The position numbers were made by a program, and so were the translations under genes. Under the pieces are notes generated by a model. It was given only the letters and a program-made list of their open reading frames with translations, was not told where the DNA came from and did no database searches. DNA of 64,000 bases from Pleodorina starrii (Eukaryota > Chlorophyta > Chlorophyceae > Chlamydomonadales > Volvocaceae), in NCBI GenBank assembly GCA_030267565.1, contig BRXU01000001.1, forward strand, positions 1,550,001-1,614,000, read 5' to 3'. Positions 20,901-32,191 of the stretch are shown piece by piece (the first letter of the stretch is position 1; every line of letters starts with the position of its first letter).

Positions 20901-23689
20901 CAATGCGGCTTGGTGGTGGTGGTGGTGGTGGTGGTGGTGGTGGTGGTGGTGGTGGTGGACGGACGGGCAGCAACTGGGGGATTGGAGGCCCTGGGAGGCG
21001 TCTGGATGGGGCGATGGGCTGAGCTGATGCGTGCGGCGCAAAGCGGCAGCTGGGGTCTGGATGGTGGCAGGAGGCAGATCCAGAGGGGGTTGGCGGGGAG
21101 CTGCGGTTCCCGCTGTTCGGGGGCGTGGCCAGTGCAGGCGCAACCGCCGACTGCGGAAGGCATCCCGGCCATCCCGGCCACTCTCTACTTGTCGCACTCT
21201 GGATCTGGATCTGGATCTGGATCTGGAGCAGCCCTGCCTTTCCCTGATCCCCTAATCCCCGACCTTGCCCACCTGCCTTATCGTCGGGTGCGTATCCGCC
21301 TGCGTTCCTTGCCCAAGCCCTTCCCCACCGGGACGCTCGCCGGCATATCTCTCTCCCCATCCCAAACCCCCACACCCCACCAAACAAATGTAAGCGCCGT
21401 CCGCTGCTGTACGTAATCTTTCCCCGCCGATGCCCATTCAGACGCTGGCGTCCGAGGCTCCTCCCTGCCGCCGCAGCCCGGCCCCGACCTCGCCGCCGCC
21501 CTGGCCGCCGGCTACGTGCCCTGCCTGGAGCGGACCATCAACGCTGAGATGCTCATGGCCGGCAACTCAGCGACCGCGATGGCACGCGTGCTGGAGGACC
21601 TCATTCCCCTGCTCCACAACCCGTCCGGGCTGGCCGGCTTGATGGCGTACGGCGAGCCGAACTCGGTGGTTGGGCTGATCGCCATGACCCTCAAGGCCCT
21701 GGCCACAGGTCATGCTGCCGTCCACCAAGCGTGCAAGGACGCGGAGCTGCGAGAGGCGGTGCTGCGGCTGATCGCCGCGCTGAAAGCCGTGACCGGCGAG
21801 ATGTGGCACGTGCTGGATCACGTACGGCAGTGGGATGGATCCGGATCCACGCCGGACGACAGGTACTGGTGGCGGAGGGCCACGTCTGCAAGTGCGGCTG
21901 CGGTGGCCCCGGACGAAGGCCCGGTGCAGGACCCCGCGGGCACCGCCGTCGCGGGCGCAGGGCCGCTGCCTGCCGCCAGCATTTCCCACGGCAGTTGCGG
22001 AGGCGTCGGCGACACCCGTGCCGGCGCTGACCCCAGCAGCAGCAGCGGCGGCGGCGGCGGCGCTTCCGGAGAACGGGAGGCCGTGCCCCGACACGCGAGG
22101 TAAGTGATGGGCATCCCCGAAAGTGTTTTCTGCTCTGGCCGTTCGTGGTTCTGCGCCGATGGCTCTGCGAGCATTCGTGTCGTCCCGACCCGCGGGTCAC
22201 CGCCGCGAAACCTACTTGCACGCTTTCTGTACATGTGGCAAACACGCACACACATACATACATACACGTGTGCCAATGCCGTGTGAGTCGGTTTGCGCTC
22301 GCCCATTTCCCTGCCGCCTCCCAAGTCCCAACGCATGTCCCGCTCTGGTCCCGCCCTTTTGCACGCTTTGCGGCGTAGCTTAAGCTCCTCCGTCGAGCAT
22401 GACATTGACATGAAACAGACTTTTTGCTTTTACGCTTTCTAGCGTTGTGTTGCCTCTGCCGGTACTCGCCGACGGAACCAACGCCTGCTGTTTGCTGCCT
22501 CCACAAACCGGACACCTCGCGCCTGGCGACCCCGTCCCCCTGTCCTCCGGCCTATGCGTGGATAACCCCCAACTTCAATCGCGCTCTAGCTCTCCTCGTC
22601 TTCCTCCTCCTCCTCGCACTCCTTTGGGCACCTGTCCCAAACCTTCCCGCATTTCCCACCCCACCCTCTAAAGCGATATAACGTTTACCCGCTCGCGCGA
22701 CCCCTGCCTCTCCCTCAATCACCGCCATCACCACCACCCCCATTAGCAGCAGCGGCGGCGGCGGCAGCGGCGCCGATGACGACGATCGCGCTGGCACTTG
22801 GGGCGCAGCCGCCGCCACCCCCGGCAGCAGCAGCAGCAGCAGCCGCAGCCTGGCCGCAGATGGTCGCCTGGCGCCTCTTCACCAGCTGCTGCTGCTGTCC
22901 TCCTTCACCGCGTCCTGCTGGCTGGGGACGGTGTTCCACATCGAGCCGGTGTACACACAAGGCGAGCTCCTCCGGTGGCAGGAGGAGGGGGCCATGTCGC
23001 TGCCGTCCGTGATGCTCATGAATTGGCTGGCGCCCATGTATCTGGCTTACCTGGAGTGCAGCACGGCGGCGGCGGCCGTTGCGGCGACGAAGGCGGAGGC
23101 CAAGCAGATGGACGAGGACGCGGGCGCCGCCGCTGCCGCCGCTGCCAGCATTCTGCGGCACGAGGCGGAGAGCTGGGAGGCGCAGCTGCAGTGCCTGGAC
23201 GTGCCGCACCACCTCATGACGGTTATGACGGCGCTTGTCAGGACCCCGCCGTCACCCTCGTGGGCCAAACTGCTGGCGGCGTTTGTCAGCGCGCTGCTGC
23301 ACCTGACGGTGGCCTTCCCACGCCAGGCCCACTCCCTGCTGCTGACGAAGGTGACGCCGCGGCTGGACCTGCTCGCCTGGCTGCCTTTCGCGTTTCGGGC
23401 GGGCTTTGGCGGCCTCGACGGCAGCTCCGACGACGTCTGGCGCCTTTTTCTGGAGCTCGCGCCGGCGTTGGCGGCGGGCGAGGACCTGAGTGGTCACCGG
23501 GGCGTGTTGGCGCGGCTGCGGGCGTGCGAGGGCGGCTGGGCGGCGCGGCTGGCTGTCCTGCTTCCGCCGCCCTGCTTTGTGGATGAGGCGCTGCGGAGGA
23601 TGTCGCTGTGCGCCAACAAGGACTGCGACGACCTGGAGGGCGCCAACGAGTGGGGGCCGATGGCCATAAGACGCCGCGGCGTCCACTGA
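17911..23689 (+). CDS. Large low-complexity helical protein with a truncated MYND-like C-terminus
   Basis: Three exons: 17911-20893, 21442-22099, 22747-23689 (GT-AG, phases 1 and 2), 1527 aa. ATG 17911 (MDDTPHQLICKVKQLYN) is the first in frame. Residues about 260-307 are a 10-residue repeat (AEERAAAAEA type). Conserved-looking helical blocks follow: NERFTLIKLLSYTVRHLSR, CSSWLYHVFSWLMWSVSE, LQVWADAVLSGPCVQHFLLL, RTINAEMLMAGNSATAMARV, AAFVSALLHLTVAFPRQA. Exon 3 ends FVDEALRRMSLCANKDCDDL, then a stop 17 residues later. Large volvocine proteins with LCANP.C..L.G at this point usually continue into a MYND zinc finger; here only the first C-x4-C pair remains (inference). The TGG and TCTGGA microsatellites sit inside intron 1. 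Function unknown. Confidence 0.75.
18677..18834 (+). repeat. Coding minisatellite, about 30-bp unit (AEERAAAAEA)
   Basis: About five imperfect 30-bp units around GCAGAGGAACGCGCAGCAGC encode Ala/Glu/Arg decapeptides in exon 1 of the large protein, probably a single alpha-helix or coiled coil. Confidence 0.75.
20911..20958 (+). repeat. (TGG)n microsatellite in intron 1
   Basis: Sixteen TGG units lie 17 bp after the intron 1 donor. Read through without splicing they would give a poly-Trp tail, which is an artefact. Confidence 0.9.
21198..21226 (+). repeat. (TCTGGA)n microsatellite in intron 1
   Basis: Four to five TCTGGA units, intronic. Confidence 0.85.
22545..22573 (-). repeat. Dispersed repeat copy 5 (partial)
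   Basis: On the minus strand, GGGGGTTATCCACGCATAGG followed by CCGGAG; the similarity stops before the CCCGTGAACGG half. It lies in intron 2 of the large protein gene. Confidence 0.55.
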
Positions 23690-23884
23690 GGCGTGGGGAG
23701 GGGTCTCGTACTGCTGCCGAGGCTGCCAGTGCCGGAAGGAGCATCGAGGGGCGGGGTACAGGGCTAAGAGAGCGGGGGGGGGTGGCTCGTGGTGGCGGCG
23801 GTGACGGCGGTGAGGTGGTGAGGTGGTGGCACATCTGTGTGTGTGAGTGTGTGTGCTGCAGCCGGGGACTGCAGAAGTAAATAC

Positions 23885-23970
23885 ATGTAGATAAATTGAT
23901 GGATAGATAGGTAGATGGGTAGGTAGATAGATAAAAAGATAGGCAGATAGATAGGTGGATAGGTAGGTAT
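23885..23970. repeat. Degenerate GATA/GTAG tetranucleotide repeat
   Basis: Runs of GATAGATAG, GGTAGATGGGTAGG and AGATAGATAGG in the 3' flank of the large protein gene. Confidence 0.7.
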
Positions 23971-26257
23971 GGAAGCCCGGGGGGATGGCAGGGACGCAGG
24001 TGGAGCAGCAACCCGGAGCAGCAAACGCAGGATGACATGCAGCAAGCAGCATCTACGGGTGGTGGGGGTGGTGGGGGGGGTGGTGGTGGTATGAGCCCGG
24101 CCGAGGCGGGTGTGCGGGTGCAGGGGTGGTTTTGTACATTAGGGGCCGCACTAGACGGGGCCGCACTCGACGGGAAACAGGGAACATGGCCAGGACATGG
24201 CCGGAAAAACCCGTGGCTGTGGTGGAGGGTGGTGAAGAGATGCCCGTTGCCAGTGAGCCGCGTGTAGCTCGCTGGGGACACGTCTGTGCGGCGCCGCGGC
24301 CGGTGCCGTACTCTGGCGCCCTTGAGGCCTGACCAGCTGGGCAGAGGGTTGCAGCGTCCCATGGGTCGGGGTGTGTGTTGTGATGATGGCTGGGTTGATC
24401 GAGGTTTGGACGCGCGCGTGATCTTGAGTGCCAGCTGCGGCGCTCAATGCGACGACAAACAAGGCGACTAGCCGGACCAGGGCTTGCGCGTCACACCGGC
24501 AGTGGACACGCCCCCGGCCGTTCCTTTCATCCCTTGTGGTGCGCTGTAGCCTGCAAGGGCGCTTTTGCTTGTGGCCAAGAAGACCGTGCGGCCCACTTGC
24601 CGCCGGCGCTGCAGGCAGGCCCCTGAGCACGGCGTGTTCCCTCTCTCCTGCCTTCGCGCCTACCTCACCCTTACCTTACCTCACCCAACCTTACCCTGAC
24701 CAACCTGGTGTCACTGCTGCTGCACGTACGCCGCAAAGCTGTGCACCAGCAAGCAAGCAAGCCGGGATGGTCCCTGCCGGGTCATGCCATGCCACACCAC
24801 GCCGTGTATCGCGTGGCGGGGAGGTCGAGGCTTTTCTGGGTCGCAGTTTCAAGGCTGGCTGGCTGGCGCGATGGAGCAGCCTCCGGCCATCCTAGCCACT
24901 TAGTGATGTAGGCCCCGAGGGGGGCGCTGACATGTGACGCCGACGGTGGGCAATGGGGCCCAATGGCGCGCAACACTACGGACAGTCGCAAAGCGGCACC
25001 CCGGGGCCAGCGCTGCCGCCGGAACTGCTGCACGAAGGGGGAGCTGCTGCGGCCACACCCCCACCCCTGGGTGTGAGCCGTGTCACCGGCAGCAACGTCA
25101 GGTTGGCACAGCCACGAGCGAGCGAGCAAGAGAGCGCAAAGCAGCGCCCGGGGCTCTCGCGGGCCGCGCCTCTGCCCATCACGCGGCGCGGTTGGGTGCG
25201 GTCCAAAGGGTGCGGTCCCCATCCGACGGCCCATGCCCCCATCCAACACCCGGTGGCAGCCCGGGGACTCCCGGCGCAACGGATCGGGCGCGAGAGGCCT
25301 TTGTCTTGGGCGCCATCCAATACCTCCGCTAGGCCAGGAGCTTCGTTACTGTGCAGAACAATACGATACGATAATACAGTACAGAGGACCCACATCGACG
25401 GCGTGCGAGCATCTTCGACTATGTCCTACCACCGGCAACACCTGAGGTGGGGCGCGAGACCGCGGCCGGAGAGAGAGGGGAGGGCAGCGCGCGCCTGTAC
25501 CACCACGGCGAACCACCAGCACCAGCCCACAGCCCCCTGTATATCCACCGCCATCAGGGCACACAAGCGGCGGCGCCCCCACCACCGGCCCCGGGCAGAC
25601 TGACACGTATGTGCCTTTCTGGTTTGCGGGCAACACGACCAGGTGCCCTGCGGTGGCGCCCTCCGTGTACTGTTGACCTTGGACCGCGACTTTAGCCCTT
25701 CGAACAATGTTCACACACACACACACCCCTGGACAGCATCGTGCGGTGCGGACATGCGGTTGGGCGTCACGTGCCCGTCAACAAACGCCGCCATGACTCC
25801 ATGGCCCGCGGCGCGGCACCCGCATTAATAAACGAGCAACGACTAATCGATAACGTGCAACCAACAACTGTACATTGAGCCGGAGCGAGGGTCCGGTAGG
25901 GACCGGCTTTCCGATATTACCGCAATAAAATCCAAATCCAAAGCAAACCCACGTGGCACAAGGAGCACGCCGGACGAACCTCCTCGCCCTTTCTACTATT
26001 TTCCATGATACAAAACGGTACGACAGCCGTGATGGGCTAGCAACGCGTGAGGGTGAGATTGAGATTGAGGTGGCGGGCGCAAGAAGACAAGCAGTGAAGC
26101 GGTCTTCTTGCAGGCGCCGCGCCGGGCCTCTGGCCGCATTGCCCGACTGGATCGGGGCAGCCCGCCTGCGGTTGTCCCCAGCGCATGTAGCGCCCAGGGC
26201 CACTGCTTTTGGCTTTTGGCTTGGCCCCACCTGGTTTGGCGCCAAGCCAAAGCATTG

Positions 26258-26399
26258 GCCAATGCGTGTGTGTCTATGTGTGCATGTGCCTGTGTGCCTG
26301 TTTGCCTGTGCCTGTGCTTGTGTGCCAAGGTGCAGCGCGTGTGTGCCAATGCGTGTGTGTCTATGTGTGCTTGTGCCTGTGTGCCTGTGCTTGTGTGCG
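26258..26399. repeat. 87-bp direct repeat, TG-rich
   Basis: GCCAATGCGTGTGTGTCTAT starts at 26258 and again at 26345, followed each time by TGTGC[AT]TGTGCCTGTGTG. Confidence 0.8.
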
Positions 26400-26629
26400 C
26401 GCCAGCGCTGGAGCTACACGTACAGGAACCCAGCGCGCCCGTTCGAGGGACCGCAGCCGCCAAAGCAGCACGACCAGCGTTGCGTCGCCACGCTCAGGAC
26501 GAACGAACATGACCACCCTCCCTCCCCAACATATCAGACATGCGCCGAAGCGAGGCAACGACAGCGCGACTGCGGAGTGCGGACCTCCGGCAGCGCACCG
26601 CTCAGCTCAGCTCAGCGCCCAGTGGCTCA

Positions 26630-29600
26630 TCAGCCGAAGCGGAAGGGGTTCATGCAGCCTGCCTTGTCTACGGGGGCGTCCAGGAAGGCCTTATGCACGT
26701 GATCCAACAGGACCTGGGAGGAAAGGGGCGAGAGGCGGAGGGGGACCCAAAGGGCCGTTGGTGGTTGGTTCTGCCGTATATGCTACCGTATTCTCACAGT
26801 CTGGTCTCGCTCCCCTTTCTGCTTGCCTCTCGTGTATGCAAAACAGAGGGCCAGGAATTGCCTTTACTTGATGATGTCGGGCCAGCACGCCGTGGTCGGT
26901 AGAGGTAAGAAAGAAGATACCGCTGCGGATACGGAGAGACGGCGTCAGCGAGGAACGGACACTGAACCGATCGCCTCGTCACGTCAGAACGCTGGCCCTG
27001 GTGGCGGCATGGGCGCCTACGCGGTGTCGCACGCGCGCGTGTGACCGGCCGCCTCGCCCAAAGCGCGAGCCGTGACGTACGGCACAATACGGCACGGTAC
27101 GGTACGGTACGTACCTGCAGCGCCTGGCCGTAGTAGTGCGGGTCTCGGTGCTGTACCCGGGAGATGAGGCGGATGATGTCCAGCAGCGCAACCTGCCCGA
27201 AGAACTGCGGCCGCGCCTGCGCCTCCGAAACCAGGTACCTGGCAGCGACAGTGACAGTGACCAGCAAAACAGTGCAGTACGGGGCGGCACGCAGGCGATG
27301 ACGATTTGCGTCGTGCGACGACGCATTGCGGCAGATGCAGCAATGGAGAGCCAGAGGCGGGCGGTGTCAATCGACGTATGTATCGAGGGGGGAAGGGAGG
27401 AAAGCAGGGAGGGAGGGAGGGAGGGAGGAGGGCCAGGCACGCGGGCCGCTGACGGCACGTGGATAGCACCGCACTCCATTGGACGGATGAAACGGCGCCG
27501 TGCAGTGCGCGGAGGCCCACGCGGGGGGAAGGGGCGGATCACGTGATGCGCGCCCCTCCCTCCCTCCTCCGCCCCCCTTTACTCGCCATCGCGCCCCGAC
27601 TTTCCACCCCCACCCCCGCACACCCCTCCTCCGTCCCTTCCCTCCCTCCCCGGTACCCCTCCCCCTCCCCAGCCTCCCCAGCTCCCTTACCCCCTCCCCC
27701 CACCCCCTCACTCGAAGAACGCCTCGCTGTAGGCCCTGGCCGCCGGAAACGCCATCGCAATCGCCGTCAGGTCGTCCCCATCCAACCGATCCACCGCCGC
27801 CAGCGCGGCCTCCCCCAACGACACCATCAACCCCCCCTCGCCCCCGCCCCCGCCCCCGGCCCCACTGCCGCCGCCGCCGCCGCCGCGCGACGAGGAGTGG
27901 CCCACCCTCTGCACCGCCCAGGCGACTGCCACAAGGTCCGAGGGCACCACGGCGCGCGCAGCCAGGTGCGGCGCCAGCGCCGAGGCAAGGGCCTCGAAGA
28001 GGGGGCCGTCGTAGTGGGGAATGGCGGCGAAGGACCACATGAGGGTCACCAGGGCGCGTGGCGGGAAGGAGGCCAGGGCCGCGGGCTGCGGATGCGGGTA
28101 AGGGGTATGATGGTGGAGTGCCGCCGTTCAAAGGGGCGCGGGGGGGGCGTTTGGCCGTTACGGAGGGCGGTGGGAAGTTATGAGTGCGATGCGGCGTTTG
28201 TAGTGGTGGTACGGAAGCGATGCAACCAGGCCCCCCTGGACTAGGTAACCTTGAAGACATCCAGGTACAGCCTAGGCCAGATAATGAAGATGATTGGCTG
28301 GAGGAAAGTGGGAGGTGGGAAGTGAGAAGTGCGGCCGGCGGGCGGAGGGTGGAGAGTGGAGAATGGAGGGTGGGAGCGGCGGGCGGGAGCGGTTGGGTGG
28401 CTGGGTGGGCGCCGGGCGGGCGGCGCGGCGCGGGGGAAAGAGCGTGCGGGTTGGGGCGTGTGCATGGGTGGGGGGTGGGGGGGTGGAGGCGGGCGGGCGG
28501 GGCGGAATCCATGTGTGGAAAGCGCCCACAGGTCGCCGGGGGGAGGGGGAGGGGGAGGGAGACGGGGTGAGGGCTATGTCGCCCAGCGGGGAGGAGACTG
28601 GGGGGGCCTGGCTGTCGTTCTCACCCCGTGCTCCAGGCAGGCTCCCGCGATGCTGTCGAAGAGGTCGCGGTCCCACAGCGCCCGGTGGCTCTCATCCGCT
28701 GAGCGAACCTGCAGGGCGGGAGAGAGGGAGAGAGAGGGAGAGGGAGAGGAAGAGGGACGCAGAGAGGGAGGGAGAGAGGGAGAGGGAGAGAGAGAGGGAG
28801 AGAGGGGGCAGGCGGAGCGGGTGAGTTTACAGTGTGATGCGTCCGTGGATGTGTACTGGTAGACTGGTAGGGGGGCAGCAGCCAGCCAGCTAGGCGGGGG
28901 GAAGGCAGGAGGGGGAGGCAGGGAGCGGGAGCAGCATGAAAGCCCAAGAGCGGGCCCCGCCCCTCCCTGACCCCATCTCCCTGCCCCGCCCCTTCAGATC
29001 CAATGGCGCTTTGATCGCCCTCAACCCCCCCACCCACCCACCCACCCCCGCGGAACGGAACGGAACTGGGCGTAGCGGGACGGGACGGAACGGGACTCAC
29101 GGTCGCGAAGGCCCAGGCGATCTTGGCCAGCGAGGTGCCGTCCAGGTCGCCCAAGCGGTCCATCAGGAGGGCGCCTGCTCCCCAGGAGGGGAGGGGAGGG
29201 AGGCGTGGGAGGGTGGGAGGGAAGGAGGGAGAGAAGGGAGGGATGGATGGAGGGAGGGAGGAGAGGAAGGGAAAAGGGGAGGGAGGGAGGGAGGGGCGGG
29301 GAGCAAGAGGTGAGGAGGTCGTAGCAGCTGGGCCGGGCGGCGCCTCGCGCTCAGCGCCACGGCCGGGTTGAGGCAATGCCGCGGCGGCGGACGGTTGAAA
29401 TGGTGGTGCAGGGTGGATCCGGCTCGCCGTAAACGCGAGGAGACACACTCACACACACCGGCACCCAAGGGCCCTCCCCACAACCGCACCCACCGCACCA
29501 CCCTCTTGTCCTGACCGTCACCAGCCATCCCCAGCCTCCACCGACCCCTCCCCCCGCGGCGGCTCCCATTCCCGCTCCTCCCCCCTACACCTCCGCTCCC

Positions 29601-31331
29601 TTGCTGCAGCTCCCTACTCCTCCACCCCCGCCCCCGCCGCCCCCGCCCTCGCAGCCGTCACTCACCCGCGGCATCAAAGACCTGTCGGTGGTACAACTCC
29701 GCCGCCGCCAGCGCCCACACCGCAGACACGGCCTCCTCCGGGCCCAGCGCCGCCTTCGCGCTGCCCGCCTTCCCCACCGCTGGCCCCGCGCCAGGCCACG
29801 GGCGCGCCCCCGCTGCCCCCGTCCCTGCCGCCGCCGCCGCCGTCGCCTGCAGCAGCTCCGCTGCCAGCACGTCCGCCGCGTCCGTGAAGAGCGCCGGGGA
29901 GCGGTGCTGCAGCTGCGACAGCGCCACCAGCAGCGCCGCCAGGTCGGAGGGGGCGAAGTGGGACAGCACCCCGGGCTCGCCAGCCTGGACACAGGCGGGC
30001 GGATGGTGGGTGAACATGGAGTGGAGTGGAGTGGGGGAGAATCGTGTGAGTGTAACCCGAACATGGGTCTGGTAGCACACGACCGCTCATCCACCAGAAC
30101 CCTAAGGACCGCTCACCCACCAGAACCCTATGGACCTCGCCTGGGCGCCCCCCGATTGTGGATAACGCATGCTCATCCACCAGAACCCTAAGGACCTCGC
30201 CTGGGCGCCCCCCCCATTGTGGATAACGCATGCAGCCCCAGGCAACCGTCCATGCAACCGCCCCCACAACCCCCGTCCTCGTGCGCAGCTCCTGCTCAGC
30301 AGCGATCAGAACCCACATCGGCACTGGGAAAGGTGAAACCCAAATCACAGCGACCCAGATAGGCTGGTTGCTGCACCCAGATCCAACGCCGCATCGCACT
30401 CAAGCCACCCTGCCCATCCCCCGCCATGGGACTGTCATGCTCTAACCCCCACCCCCACGAACCCCCCACCCACCCACCACCCAGGCGCTTTTTTCTTTAT
30501 ACGGTACCCACCCACCCACCCTCGCGCACAGCGCCGCCAGCAGGTCGGTGGCCCGCAGGTTCATGCGGGCGCAGGCTGCGGCCAACCGGGTCAGAGCCGC
30601 TGGCGACAGCTCGTCCACCTGCAGGAGCAGCGGCAGCAGCAGCAGGAGCAGCAGCAGCAGAGAGGCCTCGTGAGGTCCCGGCGCGCAGGCGCCTGGCCCC
30701 AAAATGAACTGTAACGCAGTTCCTGCTCTTCGTGGTGGCTGAACGATTGGTATAGCTGAACGATGTGTTCGATGTCGCTTCCAGTCCTAACACCTCCCTC
30801 CCTCCCTCTCCTGAAAAGAGGAGAGGAGAGGACAACCACAAACGCCGCCTCCGTTCCTTCGCTGCGGTACCTTCGTTTTTACCCATTTTGCAGCGTTGCA
30901 GGCCGTACCTTGGCGGAGAGCACCACGCAGCAGATCGCCAGTACATCTCGGTGGCTGCGACCCTGACCCCCTCGACGACCGTAGGCGTGCAGGATATCCA
31001 CCAGGGACTGCGCGTCAAAGTCGTGGACGCCCTGCATCAGACGCCGCGACACGGCGTCATACACGCGCGCTTCCGTAGTGGTGACGGTGGCGGCGGCGGC
31101 GGCGGCTGCGGCTGCAGCTTCCCGCGCGGTGATGGTGCTGCAGCCGTCGGTGCGGGCAGCCGGGGGTGTCACGTGTTGCGTGTCGTCGAGCAGGGCGGCC
31201 GCGAGCGCCGGCGGCGAGAGCGAGGCCACGCGGTCCGGGCTCAGCGGCGGGGACGGGATAGCTGGGCGCGCTGGGGCGTTGGCTGCAGCGGTGCCCGTGC
31301 CGGGCGGCAGGCCGGCCCCGCCGTGGGCCAT
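26630..31331 (-). CDS. Alpha-helical repeat protein, FASTK/OPR-like organelle RNA factor candidate
   Basis: Eight exons on the minus strand: 31331-30909, 30618-30520, 29984-29666, 29174-29101, 28708-28625, 28085-27712, 27238-27115, 26713-26630. All introns are GT-AG with matching phases; 526 aa. Repeated helix pairs are LSPPALAAALLD, FDAQSLVDILHAYGR, LSPAALTRLAAACARM, FAPSDLAALLVALSQL, LDGTSLAKIAWAFAT, VVPSDLVAVAWAVQRVG and LDGDDLTAIAMAF. Known: sDLa.iawAfa-type repeats mark FASTK/RAP and OPR proteins that bind organelle transcripts. No RAP domain follows; the protein ends with KAGCMNPFRFG. The 5' end is uncertain: the frame is open about 70 nt upstream of ATG 31331, and an acceptor before VVAFNEARR suggests a further 5' exon, so no transit peptide can be judged. 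Confidence 0.75.
28711..28810. repeat. GAGAGG-rich low-complexity tract in an intron
   Basis: Purine-only GAGAGG/GGGAGA repeats on the plus strand just upstream of the exon at 28708-28625. On the coding strand they supply its polypyrimidine tract. Confidence 0.75.
30085..30236. repeat. 60-bp tandem duplication in an intron
   Basis: The unit CAGAACCCTAWGGACCTCGC...ATTGTGGATAACGCATG occurs at 30121-30180 and again from 30181, with two shorter fragments before it (CATCCACCAGAACCCTAAGG, CACCCACCAGAACCC). It lies in the intron between 30520 and 29984 of the helical-repeat gene. Confidence 0.85.
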
Positions 31332-32191
31332 CGGCGTCCTTCGGGCCTCGTTGAAGGCGACGACCTGCGCGCATGCGCCATGCCATGTAGATGTTGGTTT
31401 GACTGCAGGTTGGATGATGCCGCATCAATAGCCGCGTCCCAGCGGGTGAGATGTTCGCTGACGAGGCTCCCGCAGCTTCCTCGACCGGCATCCCTCACCC
31501 GAACAGCGCAGCTTCGACGCATTCCTCCCGCTTTTTGTGTCGAACGCCATGCCCTGCGGTATTAAAACGCCGTCTTATTTGTTAAAAAATGTTGGAACCT
31601 CTCGGCTAGGTCGCTGTCTTCAAACTTCTTGCCTCGTTTCTGAAGCGGCAGTCCAAGCTTATTGAAAATTGCAGATGCCGTTGGAGATCAACTATACCCA
31701 TAACCAAGTCTCTCCTACAGCGAACTGTCCTGGACTCCGCCTTTTCCTGACTCGAGCTCCTAGCTTCCCTCCGAAAGACAGCTTCGCACCTGTCAACAGC
31801 AGCGCGACTTGCAACCTCCATGTTGAAACGAAGTCGAAATTACTGCAAATGCTTTGAGAGATATAGCCCGATAGCGGCCTCACACTAGGGTTCCTACGGG
31901 CAGGGTCACGGAAGCGTAGGCAGCGGATAAAGTTTCTCTTCGGTATCGTGTCTGAGCGTGTGAGTCTCGCCTATGCGGCATCTTACAAGCCAATCCGCTA
32001 TGGACGCGGTTTTATTTTAACGGGGACTAACGGTGTACGGCTTCTGCCCCGAATTACAATAATCGTTTGCCTTGGAGTCTTTTACTATTGCAGCAATTTG
32101 TGAGTAACAAAGATTCTCGGAGATTGAATAACTTTCAAACGCGATATTGTTTGTGTCCGATACTGCGGCGGACAATTTGTGACGTAAGGAA
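31332..32191. promoter_or_regulatory. Head-to-head intergenic region, candidate bidirectional promoter
   Basis: 860 bp separate the ATG of the minus-strand helical-repeat gene from the ATG of the plus-strand armadillo gene. The part from about 31560 to 32190 is AT-richer. No specific element was identified. Part of it may be a missed 5' exon of the helical-repeat gene. Confidence 0.45.

Larger units (their letters stand above)
23690..26629. other. Intergenic between convergent genes, 2.9 kb, no gene seen
   Basis: 3' flanks of the large protein (+) and the helical-repeat gene (-). It holds a degenerate GATA/GTAG repeat at about 23885-23970 and an 87-bp direct repeat starting at 26258. I looked here for the missing MYND cysteines of the upstream gene and saw no convincing continuation. 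Confidence 0.45.

Noticed and set aside
20911..21027. Poly-Trp tail and stop ending the first long frame of the large protein
   Set aside because: The (TGG)n tract follows a GTAGGG donor; splicing 20893 to 21442 restores a coding-like frame in exact phase, so the Trp tail is intronic.
24286..24471. Downstream CGAQCDDKQGD-encoding frame as a possible rest of the MYND finger
   Set aside because: Cys spacing is wrong, the YC..C and HW..H positions are absent, and no credible acceptor/donor pair links it to the upstream gene.
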